A stretch of 8,345 nucleotides of DNA from the NCBI GenBank assembly GCA_027012045.1, contig JALUZI010000129.1, positions 1-8,345 of the forward strand, given 5' to 3'. This document shows, piece by piece, positions 1 to 5,380 of this stretch; positions within the stretch are counted from its first letter, which is position 1; each line of letters opens with the position of its first letter. The notes beneath the pieces were generated by a model. It was given only the letters and a program-made list of their open reading frames with translations, did no database searches and was not told the origin of the DNA. The translations under genes and the position numbers were made by a program. The stretch is from Desulfurococcales archaeon. Its GTDB lineage: Archaea > Thermoproteota > Thermoprotei_A > Sulfolobales > Acidilobaceae.

Positions 1-132
1 CTATTGAGAGCGAAGTGCACACCTATGACCGAGTTGTTCGGAGTGACCCGGGGAACCCCTGTTGTAACGAGCCTAAGGCGGGCCCTACTATACCTGGAGG
101 ACTACGTTAAACAGCAAAGAACAAACGTGTAA
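1..132 (+). CDS. C-terminal end of an unrecognised protein (partial)
   Basis: Frame 1 is open from the window edge to a TAA at 130-132 and gives 43 residues, with a segment reading MTELFGVTRGTPVVTSLRRA followed by a predicted helix and a basic, polar tail ending QQRTNV. The start lies outside the window. Codon use (AGG, CTA, ATA-type codons) matches the neighbours, so I take it as the true end of a gene and not as chance. I do not recognise the family from this fragment. It ends 8 nt before the stop codon of the minus-strand gene that follows, so the two genes converge. A small hairpin (AGGGG at 135-139 with CCCCT at 148-152) lies at the junction. Confidence 0.6.
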   Translation, partial: LLRAKCTPMTELFGVTRGTPVVTSLRRALLYLEDYVKQQRTNV

Positions 133-140
133 GGAGGGGA

Positions 141-1352
141 TTAGTTACCCCTGCAAAACCTGTCCGCCTCGACCATTACACGCTTCAACAGGTTGACGTA
201 GTACACGAGGGTTTCATACCTCAACCTACCACTACCCGTGTACAGGGGCCTCCCGTATTCCAAGTCATACACCTCGGCACCCGGGCTGTCATAAAAGGTT
301 AGCCATGGGAGCAGTCGGAGGCCGCTGATTCCTTGGCCATGGATGGGGCGTAGAATATGGGGCAACAGTAGCCTCAGCCCTCGGGTACACCTGGAGCTAA
401 CGATTCTATCGAGGTGGAAGAGGAGCCCCCGGGCCTCTAACGGTAGATCCATTCCTGAGGCTCTATCCAGGAATGACTCCACTGACTGGAACACCTGCTC
501 CCACAGGTCTAAACCACTAAGCCCCTCAAGGCCCGAGCCTCCTGAAACCGCTATAGGAGGTACCCCGCTCCGGTAAGTATGAATCCACCCGCCATAGAGG
601 AACGGGATATCCAGTAGTTCCTTCCCGTTAATATAGCCCTTCCCAACAATGTATATGTGAGCGTTGATAACGCTAGAAACATTCGAGGCTACCTCTGCCT
701 CTGACAGGTAGTACGCCCCGCTACTCCAGTAGAGCCCATCCATATGCCTTGACCCGACAGCGTAGCCGGGAACCACGCTTATCTTAACCCCTGCACCGGA
801 GGCATTCAATGCCGAGGCAAGGTCTACTGCATACTTGACTCTATCGAAGAGGTCTCCCTGGTCGACGAGGCCTAGGGGGCACCATTCAACTATCAACTCG
901 ACCGGGCTTGGACCTTCGAGAACGGCTTCAACAATATAGGCGTTGTATATGGTTGGGTCAAAAAGAACGTGCTCGCTGCACGCGGCACCAGTGCTTGTAG
1001 TATAGACAACTCCCCTCCCAGTAGGCCCTGATGGACCCCGCATAATCCTCCCCGGGCAAGCATATGGTAGCCGTGGATCTTCCTTCAGAATTATACCCGT
1101 ATCGTCCTTATTGAAGCATGCCTCCAGAGGGAGGCCCGTGACCGCTGCTTCCCCGTTTAATCTTATAGCCTCTGCGGAGTACGGGTTTGGATGGCATTCA
1201 TGGCTGTATTCTCCAGGGGGCCATGGGGAGAGCAGTTTGAGCTTCGTCCTTCTAGTGGGGACACCTAGCTCCTCTTCTATTGTAGCCCTCATGGTTTCAA
1301 CTATGAAAGCCTGCTTCTTGTAGTAGTTACCTACAGCCACAGGCGTGTGCAC
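141..1352 (-). CDS. Unrecognised conserved-looking protein, 403 aa
   Basis: This is a long open frame with archaeal codon use and no internal breaks, so it is very likely a real gene; I do not recognise its family. It has no clear membrane segment or signal peptide, so it is probably cytoplasmic. Residues 150-240 read as alternating strand and helix (strand VELIVEWCP near 151-159, helix 167-183, strand VKISVVPGY 189-197, strand AHIYIVG 231-237). Glycine-rich loops GGSGLEG (271-277) and GPSGPTGRG (106-114) could bind a phosphate or nucleotide, but no standard Walker or Rossmann motif is visible. There are seven cysteines (53, 79, 99, 125, 158, 322, 400), notable for a small hyperthermophile protein. 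The start is GTG at 1352-1350. A GTG at codon 5 is an alternative, better spaced from the GGTAGGTG at 1357-1350. The gene lies downstream of pcm in the same direction, behind a 217-nt structured gap. Confidence 0.75.
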   Translation of the reverse strand: MHTPVAVGNYYKKQAFIVETMRATIEEELGVPTRRTKLKLLSPWPPGEYSHECHPNPYSAEAIRLNGEAAVTGLPLEACFNKDDTGIILKEDPRLPYACPGRIMRGPSGPTGRGVVYTTSTGAACSEHVLFDPTIYNAYIVEAVLEGPSPVELIVEWCPLGLVDQGDLFDRVKYAVDLASALNASGAGVKISVVPGYAVGSRHMDGLYWSSGAYYLSEAEVASNVSSVINAHIYIVGKGYINGKELLDIPFLYGGWIHTYRSGVPPIAVSGGSGLEGLSGLDLWEQVFQSVESFLDRASGMDLPLEARGLLFHLDRIVSSRCTRGLRLLLPHILRPIHGQGISGLRLLPWLTFYDSPGAEVYDLEYGRPLYTGSGRLRYETLVYYVNLLKRVMVEADRFCRGN

Positions 1353-1376
1353 CTACCGGTAATGTTATGGTTTGGC

Positions 1377-1526
1377 GGAGGGCTCAGAGGGCTCCTAGTC
1401 TACATCCCCTCTCCTACTAGGGCACTAGAGCCCGTATCCCCCGGGGTCCCAGGCGCCCTTTCCGGCGTGGCTGGGCGCCTACTCGCCCGGGTGGTTCAGT
1501 GCTCGCCACAGTCATCAAAGCCCTCC
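1377..1526 (-). ncRNA. Candidate box C/D-like structured RNA or K-turn leader
   Basis: Read on the minus strand, GGAGGGC (1526-1520) and GCCCTCC (1383-1377) form a perfect 7-bp terminal stem. On the 5' side come one unpaired T and TTGATGA (1518-1512), a C box with only its first base off the consensus. On the 3' side CTGA (1387-1384), a perfect D box, abuts the stem. This is the geometry of a box C/D kink-turn: a 3-nt bulge, then tandem G-A pairs. Exactly 12 nt after the C box core lies a second CTGA (1499-1496), matching the usual archaeal C-to-D' spacing. A weak C' box, ATGTAGA (1405-1399), stands 11 nt before the D box. The D'-C' interval is about 90 nt, far longer than in ordinary archaeal C/D sRNAs of roughly 50-70 nt, and holds a GC-rich hairpin. 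It could instead be a K-turn in the 5' leader of the downstream gene, bound by L7Ae. The box layout is seen directly; the identity is inference. Confidence 0.42.
1451..1480. other. Strong GC-rich hairpin, 8-bp perfect stem
   Basis: AGGCGCCC (1451-1458) and GGGCGCCT (1473-1480) are perfect inverted repeats around a 14-nt spacer. The hairpin lies in the non-coding gap between pcm and the 141-1352 gene, inside the D'-C' insert of the candidate C/D RNA. It competes with a second hairpin in which GGGCG (1473-1477) pairs with CGCCC (1484-1488). No T-tract follows on either strand, so it is unlikely to be a simple archaeal terminator. Confidence 0.5.
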
Positions 1527-1569
1527 ACATAGATAGTCTTAGGTGTACCGGTGTTTAAGGAGGTATTCT

Positions 1570-2229
1570 CTAGGCGGTCCACCCGTACTTCCCTATGAGG
1601 GGGACGAATAGACAGTATACTCCCTTCTCAATCCTGAGTGAGCCATGTTTGTCCTTGTAGACTATGTAGAGGCGTTGCATGTACCTGTCACCAACCGGTA
1701 TGACGAGTATCCCACCTGGCTTCAACTGTTCTATGAGAGGCCTTGGTATATCTGGTGATGACGCTGTTACTATTATCCTGTCATACGGGGCTTTCTCCCT
1801 GTAGCCCTGGGACCCGTCTCCGACTATTACTGTTACTCGTTTAGCGTACCCGGTTCTCTCGAGGTTCCGCCGCGCCGTCTCAGCTAGCTCAGGTATTCTC
1901 TCAACTGTATATACGTGTCCTTCATCCCCGACGATCTCGGCTAGAATGGCCGCCTGGTACCCACTGCCAGTCCCGATCTCCAGGACCTTGTGGCCCGGCC
2001 TAGCTTTTAGGTGGCTCGTCATTATAGCTACCATGCTGGGCGCACTGATCGTTTGGCCGTGGCCTATGGGGAGAGGCTCGTCTATGTACGCCATGTGCCT
2101 GAGGTGCTCCGGGACGAACTCCTCCCTGGGTACACGCAGCATTGCCCGCTGCGCGTACTCGTCGAACAGTGCTCCCTCCTCCACCAGTAGCTCTACAAGC
2201 CTCCTGCGCTGCTCCTCGTATTCACCCAT
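1570..2229 (-). CDS. pcm: Protein-L-isoaspartate O-methyltransferase
   Basis: The enzyme transfers a methyl group from S-adenosylmethionine to L-isoaspartyl residues in damaged proteins, which starts their conversion back to aspartate; it acts in the cytoplasm. At 219 aa it has the usual archaeal and bacterial length. Visible family motifs in order are GQTISAPSMVAIM (58-70, substrate-side segment), the SAM-binding motif I LEIGTGSGYQ (83-92), the acidic strand end VYTVER (106-111), GDGSQGY (137-143), the active-site strand IIVTASSPDIP (152-162), LKPGG (169-173) and the C-terminal FVPLIGKYGW (208-217). The start is ATG at 2229-2227 with no convincing Shine-Dalgarno sequence, so the mRNA may be leaderless or short-leadered. 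It diverges from the DUF371 gene across a 73-nt gap. Heat accelerates isoaspartate formation, which fits a thermophile. Confidence 0.95.
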   Translation of the reverse strand: MGEYEEQRRRLVELLVEEGALFDEYAQRAMLRVPREEFVPEHLRHMAYIDEPLPIGHGQTISAPSMVAIMTSHLKARPGHKVLEIGTGSGYQAAILAEIVGDEGHVYTVERIPELAETARRNLERTGYAKRVTVIVGDGSQGYREKAPYDRIIVTASSPDIPRPLIEQLKPGGILVIPVGDRYMQRLYIVYKDKHGSLRIEKGVYCLFVPLIGKYGWTA

Positions 2230-2245
2230 AACCGTGCAACCATAT

Positions 2246-2280
2246 AGTATTAGATTACCATTGCGGATCTATTTATTCAC
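2246..2280. promoter_or_regulatory. Divergent promoter region of pcm and DUF371 gene
   Basis: The 73-nt gap 2230-2302 separates two divergent starts and is much more AT-rich than its surroundings. Candidate TATA-like elements are CATATAGTATTAG (2251-2263) and CTATTTATTC (2270-2279). For the plus-strand gene the first box would place a start site near 2278, leaving a short leader that includes the GGGGGTGG Shine-Dalgarno. On the minus strand GAATAAATAG (2279-2270) would drive pcm from around 2247. Positions are judged by eye and the exact boxes are uncertain. Confidence 0.45.
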
Positions 2281-2302
2281 CTGTCACCACGGGGGTGGAT
2301 GG

Positions 2303-2734
2303 ATGTTGGATAGGTGTATATGCTACCGGTTCAGGGCTTTCGGGCATATAAACGTTAGAGCGGAACACAGGTCTACACTCGAGGTCACAGCTGAGGAGCA
2401 TCTCACCCCGCGGGGTGACTGTATTATAGGTGTGAGGGCGCCCCACGGCTCCGCGGGGCTCCCCGAGAATGTTAAGAACTCCCTTCGGGAGGGGTGGAAT
2501 GCTTGTCTCGTGGTTAGAGCAGGCTCATACAGCGACGTGGTCTGCGGCCGAGGGGACACCAGGCTACAGTTAAGTGATGATACGAGGATGATATTCCGTA
2601 AGAGCAGCTTCATAGAGCCTGCCACAGTTTTTGTAGGCGCCGACAAGAGCGCCCGGGACCTGGATAGGAGGCTTATAAGAGAGCTTGCCCGGGGTGCCGC
2701 GGCTGATTTTATTCTAGTAGTCTATCCACCCTGA
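2303..2734 (+). CDS. DUF371 family archaeal protein, 143 aa
   Basis: The protein matches my knowledge of the archaeal DUF371 family, whose function is unknown. The diagnostic stretch is the N-terminal half: FRAFGHINVRAEHRSTLEVT (10-29) followed by LTPRGDCIIGVRA (34-46), where the family has an F-x-A-x-G-H-x-N-(x)-A-x-H-(K/R)-(S/T)-T-x-E-(V/I)-T start and an LTPRGDCIIGV box. The H15, H22 and D39 positions are candidate functional residues. The C-terminal half contains VRAGSYSDVVCGRGD (71-85) and SSFIEPATVFVGADKSARDLDR (101-122 region). I chose ATG 2303 because GGGGGTGG (2291-2298) stands just upstream at Shine-Dalgarno distance and the family start aligns there; the open frame extends further 5' only by overlapping pcm. 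It converges with the Trm5-type gene with a 26-nt tail overlap. It is likely a small soluble protein. Confidence 0.85.
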   Translation: MLDRCICYRFRAFGHINVRAEHRSTLEVTAEEHLTPRGDCIIGVRAPHGSAGLPENVKNSLREGWNACLVVRAGSYSDVVCGRGDTRLQLSDDTRMIFRKSSFIEPATVFVGADKSARDLDRRLIRELARGAAADFILVVYPP

Positions 2735-3761
2735 GAGTCAGGCTCCAAATGCTTTTCCTTGGACTATAGGGTAGTGCCCTCCTATAATCCGTGAGGCTGA
2801 CAAGGCATCCATGCTCACTATAAACGGTTAGAATATTACTAGGATCCAACTCGTCGCTTGCGACCATGTAGTGATGTATGACTGTTCCCTCCTTCGAGAG
2901 ACTGCACTCCACATTTATGAACCTGTCATGCATCGTCGGGTTGTCCGAAATTATCCTGTCAGCCTTCCTCCTAACCAGCCGGGGGGCAGTTGAGGCGTCC
3001 GCCTGCAAGGGGTGTATCAGGCCTTTCAACCTGCCCTTGTTCCTCCGTATATTCATGGCCAGAAGCTCGACGGCATGGGGGTTAATGTCCATAGCTAATA
3101 TTTCTGCCTCGACATGGTGGGCTATATGCACCGCGTGCCCGCCCACTCCTGTGAAGAGGTCTAACACTAGCTCCCCCTGCTTTACTTGAAGGGCGATCCT
3201 CCTACGCTCGTAGCCCAACCTGGGGTTCACATAGGCCTTCTCCACGTCCACGACGAACTCGAGCCCATACTCTCTAAGCAGGGTGACAGGGTTGTCCTCG
3301 CCTGCTAACAGTATTAGCCTGGCTCTCCTCTCAACCCCTGTGGTTTCAAGCTTCGCGTAGACGCTCCTGTAACCCCTCTCCGCCACGAGGTAACGGGCCG
3401 CTGCCTCTAGGTCGCTGAGTGGGATACTTGCCCTCGGGTGGAAGACCACTATGTCCCCCACTGCAACATAGCTATGAAGCTCCAGGCCGGGGAACAGTTC
3501 CCGGAGGCTCCGGGGAGATTTCTGCCTAGGTTTGAATGTGTGCCTACACTCCTCGGCGGCTAAGCCGGCATCCCTTGCTACAGCAAGAGCCTTGGCAGCG
3601 TCAACGACGGGTATGCACACGCTGTCCCCGCACTGCTCGACACGGTACTCCCTGCTCACCAGGCGCCTGGCAAGCGTTAGGAAGCGCTCGGCGCTCCTCC
3701 GTGGAACCCTGATACACCCGGGATACGGTTCTTTATATTCTTCCCCGCCCAAACATCCCAC
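2709..3761 (-). CDS. Trm5/Taw2-family tRNA methyltransferase-like protein
   Basis: The family methylates N1 of guanosine 37 in tRNA using S-adenosylmethionine, or makes related wyosine modifications. The layout follows archaeal Trm5: an N-terminal D1-like domain (CIRVPRR... IPVVD, about 16-54), a linker with SLRELFPG (85-92), VGDIVVFHP (101-109), then AGEDNP (153-158), VNPRLGYERRRI (178-189), motif I LDLFTGVGG (200-208), acidic DINPHAVELL (225-234) and the late GTVIHHYMVASDE (292-304) and YSPRKSIWSLTL (332-343). E185 in GYERRR lines up with the catalytic glutamate region. The motif IV tripeptide, N-L-P in standard Trm5, is D-N-P here (273-275), which could mean altered activity. The annotated start is GTG at 3761-3759 without a Shine-Dalgarno; a minus-strand TATA-like GATTATAGG (3788-3796 on plus) would fit leaderless initiation. 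At 350 aa it has normal length. Trm5-like is firm, the exact reaction is not. Confidence 0.85.
   Translation of the reverse strand: MGCLGGEEYKEPYPGCIRVPRRSAERFLTLARRLVSREYRVEQCGDSVCIPVVDAAKALAVARDAGLAAEECRHTFKPRQKSPRSLRELFPGLELHSYVAVGDIVVFHPRASIPLSDLEAAARYLVAERGYRSVYAKLETTGVERRARLILLAGEDNPVTLLREYGLEFVVDVEKAYVNPRLGYERRRIALQVKQGELVLDLFTGVGGHAVHIAHHVEAEILAMDINPHAVELLAMNIRRNKGRLKGLIHPLQADASTAPRLVRRKADRIISDNPTMHDRFINVECSLSKEGTVIHHYMVASDELDPSNILTVYSEHGCLVSLTDYRRALPYSPRKSIWSLTLRVDRLLE
3731..3740 (+). promoter_or_regulatory. TATA-like box of the NAD kinase gene
   Basis: CTTTATATTC is the clearest archaeal TATA-like element upstream of NAD kinase. It would place the start site near 3760-3765, ahead of a GGGTG Shine-Dalgarno (3766-3770) and the TTG start at 3777. 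It lies inside codons 8-11 of the divergent Trm5-type gene, so the two genes share sequence. Its mirror sequence also reads as a TATA box on the minus strand. Confidence 0.5.
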
Positions 3762-3776
3762 TCAAGGGTGTAGGTT

Positions 3777-4622
3777 TTGACAGGGGAGATTATAGGCTTA
3801 GTAGTCAAGCCCAACAGCATGCTGGCAGAGGAGACTGCGAGGAGGGTTGTGGACGCGTTAGAGAAGAACGGTCTAGGGGTGCTTGTAGAGGAGAAGTCGG
3901 CTGGCTACGGGTTCCTCGAGAGATACCCGAAGTTCAACCTAGAAGACAATCCTCCCAAGTGGATAATCGTGGTGGGAGGCGACGGCACCCTACTACGGAC
4001 ATTCCAGAGTCTATGCAGGAGCGACGTTGTGGTGATGGGTGTCAGGGCGGGCCGCAGGGGGTTCCTCCTGGACGTGGAGCCCTACGAGATAGAGGACAGG
4101 ATACGGGACTTCATCCAGGGCAAGTACAGGATATATAGGTACACCAGGCTGGACGTTAGGGTCGGGAGCAAAAAGCTTCCCTGCACCCTGAACGACGCGG
4201 TGGTAATAGGTAAAATGGCTAAGGTCATAAGGCTAAACGTGTTCAGGGACGGGGAGAGAATATACAGTATAGACGGAGACGGGCTCATAGTCTCCACCAC
4301 AGTGGGGAGCACAGCGTACAACCTCAGCGCGGGAGGGCCGATAATCGACCCGGGCCTAGACGCTGTCAGCCTCGTGCCAATGAACCCCGTCCAGATACAG
4401 CTGAGGCCCGTCGTGCTACCCGCGTCCAGCAAGATCCGGATAGAGCTGAGGCCAGCGTCGAACGAGGCGTGGCTCATACTGGACGGCCAGTACACTATGG
4501 ATGTTTACGAGGGTGACATAATCGACATAGAGAAAAGCCCTACACCAGCGGTCATGGCGAGGTTCAAGTGGTGGGAGAACTATTATGAGAGGGTATTCGC
4601 GAGAATACTCAGCTACTGGTAA
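3777..4622 (+). CDS. nadK: NAD kinase
   Basis: The enzyme phosphorylates NAD to NADP using ATP or polyphosphate and so supplies reducing cofactor for biosynthesis in the cytoplasm. At 281 aa it has the usual archaeal length. Visible signatures are the catalytic GGDGT loop with its flanking strand, WIIVVGGDGTLLRT (62-75), the GXXGFL turn RGFLLDV (94-100), the TLNDAVV segment (137-143, equivalent to the NE/ND nucleotide-binding motif) and the conserved DGDGLIVSTTVGSTAYNLSA block (166-185) leading into GGPII. The start is TTG at 3777-3779, supported by GGGTG at 3766-3770. No better start exists, because the Trm5-type gene begins 15 nt away on the other strand. The 3' end overlaps the start of the PIN-domain gene by 38 nt, so the two are probably co-transcribed and translationally coupled. 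Confidence 0.95.
   Translation: MTGEIIGLVVKPNSMLAEETARRVVDALEKNGLGVLVEEKSAGYGFLERYPKFNLEDNPPKWIIVVGGDGTLLRTFQSLCRSDVVVMGVRAGRRGFLLDVEPYEIEDRIRDFIQGKYRIYRYTRLDVRVGSKKLPCTLNDAVVIGKMAKVIRLNVFRDGERIYSIDGDGLIVSTTVGSTAYNLSAGGPIIDPGLDAVSLVPMNPVQIQLRPVVLPASSKIRIELRPASNEAWLILDGQYTMDVYEGDIIDIEKSPTPAVMARFKWWENYYERVFARILSYW
3788..3796 (-). promoter_or_regulatory. Possible TATA box of the Trm5-type gene
   Basis: Read on the minus strand this is CCTATAATC. Its centre is about 31 nt upstream of the GTG at 3761, which fits a start site within a few bases of the start codon and a nearly leaderless mRNA. It lies inside codons 4-7 of NAD kinase. The element is short and judged by eye. Confidence 0.3.
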
Positions 4623-5004
4623 CTGCATAATCCTAGACACAACAGCCCTCCTAGCGGGAGTAGAGAACGTGCTACCACCCCCGCTATACACGACCAGCCT
4701 GGCAGTGGAGGAAGTAAGGGACGCGGAGAACAGGGAGAAGCTAACCTTAGCCCTCGGGACGGGGAAAATAACGGTAAAAGACCCCGGCGAGGAAAGCATC
4801 CGCCGGGCCAGGAGGAAAGCCAGAGAGCTGAAAGTGGAGGGGAAGCTCAGCGAGACCGATATAAGCATAGCCGCCCTAGCCCTAGAGCTCGAGGAGAAGT
4901 GCAAACCGGTAGTGTTCACAGACGACTACACACTACAATACCTCCTCCACAAGACAGGGATAACCCACAAGCCCCTGCGCACAAAAGGCATAAAAACCAA
5001 GTAG
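4585..5004 (+). CDS. Nob1-type PIN-domain endonuclease lacking the zinc ribbon
   Basis: The protein has a PIN nuclease fold of the Nob1 type. Nob1 trims the 3' end of small-subunit rRNA precursors during ribosome maturation. Acidic PIN residues are visible at D18 (IILDTTALL), E42/E43 (AVEEVRD), D92 in the LSETDISIAALALELEE segment (89-104) and D113/D114 in VVFTDDYTLQYLL (109-121), the usual VxTDDYxxQN-type motif. Archaeal Nob1 normally continues into a zinc ribbon with CxxC pairs. Here the 139-aa protein stops shortly after the PIN domain with a basic tail, and no ribbon is found downstream before the tRNA gene. The start is ATG 4585 with GGGAG at 4573-4577 as Shine-Dalgarno. It overlaps the end of NAD kinase by 38 nt in another frame. 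It could instead be a VapC-like PIN toxin, but no antitoxin gene is next to it and the C-terminal motif favours Nob1. Confidence 0.8.
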   Translation: MRGYSREYSATGNCIILDTTALLAGVENVLPPPLYTTSLAVEEVRDAENREKLTLALGTGKITVKDPGEESIRRARRKARELKVEGKLSETDISIAALALELEEKCKPVVFTDDYTLQYLLHKTGITHKPLRTKGIKTK

Positions 5005-5030
5005 ACAACCAAAAACCAATACGGGGAGAT

Positions 5031-5152
<122 letters not shown>

Positions 5153-5184
5153 CCACACCACAGGAAGCAAGGAGGGCTCCAAAC

Positions 5185-5193
5185 AAAAAATAA
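5185..5193 (+). promoter_or_regulatory. Possible TATA box of tRNA-Leu
   Basis: AAAAAATAA lies in an AT-rich patch about 35 nt upstream of the mature tRNA-Leu 5' end, in the 68-nt spacer between the two tRNA genes. This would allow a leader of several bases for RNase P to remove. Read on the other strand the same patch supplies T-tracts that could stop antisense transcripts coming from the ABC operon. Confidence 0.35.
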
Positions 5194-5223
5194 CTCCTCC
5201 CACACATGAAAAATCAAGGACGA

Positions 5224-5308
5224 GCGGGGGTGCCCGAGCCCGGCCAAAGGGGGCGGGCTTAAGACCCGTTGGCGTAGGCCTGCGTGGGTTCAAACCCCAC
5301 CCCCCGCA
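5224..5308 (+). tRNA. tRNA-Leu(TAA)
   Basis: This is a class II tRNA. The acceptor is GCGGGGG (5224-5230) with CCCCCGC (5301-5307), the anticodon stem is GCGGG (5253-5257) with CCCGT (5265-5269, closing G-U pair), and the anticodon TAA sits at 5260-5262 in loop CTTAAGA. The long variable arm (about 5270-5283) has a GGC/GCC stem, as expected for leucine tRNAs. The T arm is GTGGG-TTCAAAC-CCCAC, the discriminator is A at 5308, and CCA is encoded at 5309-5311. No intron is needed. Confidence 0.95.
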
Positions 5309-5311
5309 CCA

Positions 5312-5380
5312 TCCACACGTTCCACCCGGGTGTATGTAGGCTCTTAACCCGCGGCATGAACACATACTGGAATAGACTTG
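5312..5380. other. Non-coding gap between tRNA-Leu and the ABC operon end
   Basis: The 69 nt between the tRNA and the permease stop codon hold no gene I can support. CACCCGGGTG (5324-5333) is a short palindrome, and GTATGT (5332-5337) can pair with ACATAC (5372-5377 area), so the convergent transcripts could form weak hairpins. No clear T-rich archaeal terminator is present. Confidence 0.3.

Noticed and set aside
135..152. AGGGG/CCCCT hairpin between converging stops as a bidirectional terminator
   Set aside because: Five base pairs and no T-tract on either strand; archaeal termination relies mainly on T-rich tracts.
343..576. Plus-strand open frame opposite the 141-1352 gene
   Set aside because: It lies wholly inside a longer, well-coded gene on the other strand and has no ribosome binding site or recognisable product. 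The same holds for the other opposite-strand frames over pcm, Trm5-type, NAD kinase and the ABC genes.
1464..1513. Plus-strand H/ACA-like hairpin: GGCG/CGCC lower stem, GGGCG/CGCCC upper stem, then ACA at 1508-1510
   Set aside because: The distance from the upper stem to ACA is about 19 nt instead of the usual 14-16, the lower stem is only 4 bp, and no apical K-turn is present. The minus-strand C/D layout explains the region better.
1347..1532. A 61-codon plus-strand open frame in the gap before pcm
   Set aside because: It starts at GTG without a good ribosome binding site, and its Pro/Gly/Ser-rich product has no recognisable pattern. The same bases are better explained by the structured RNA on the other strand.
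1353..1569. RNase P RNA or SRP RNA in the structured gap
   Set aside because: The conserved GAGGAAAG-type and ACAGAA-type RNase P segments and the SRP helix 8 loop are absent, and the region is shorter than either RNA.
1756..1762. TGATGA inside pcm, and other TGATGA hits at about 2576 and 5873, as further C/D RNAs
   Set aside because: None has a CTGA at the expected spacing or a terminal stem; they are ordinary coding sequence.
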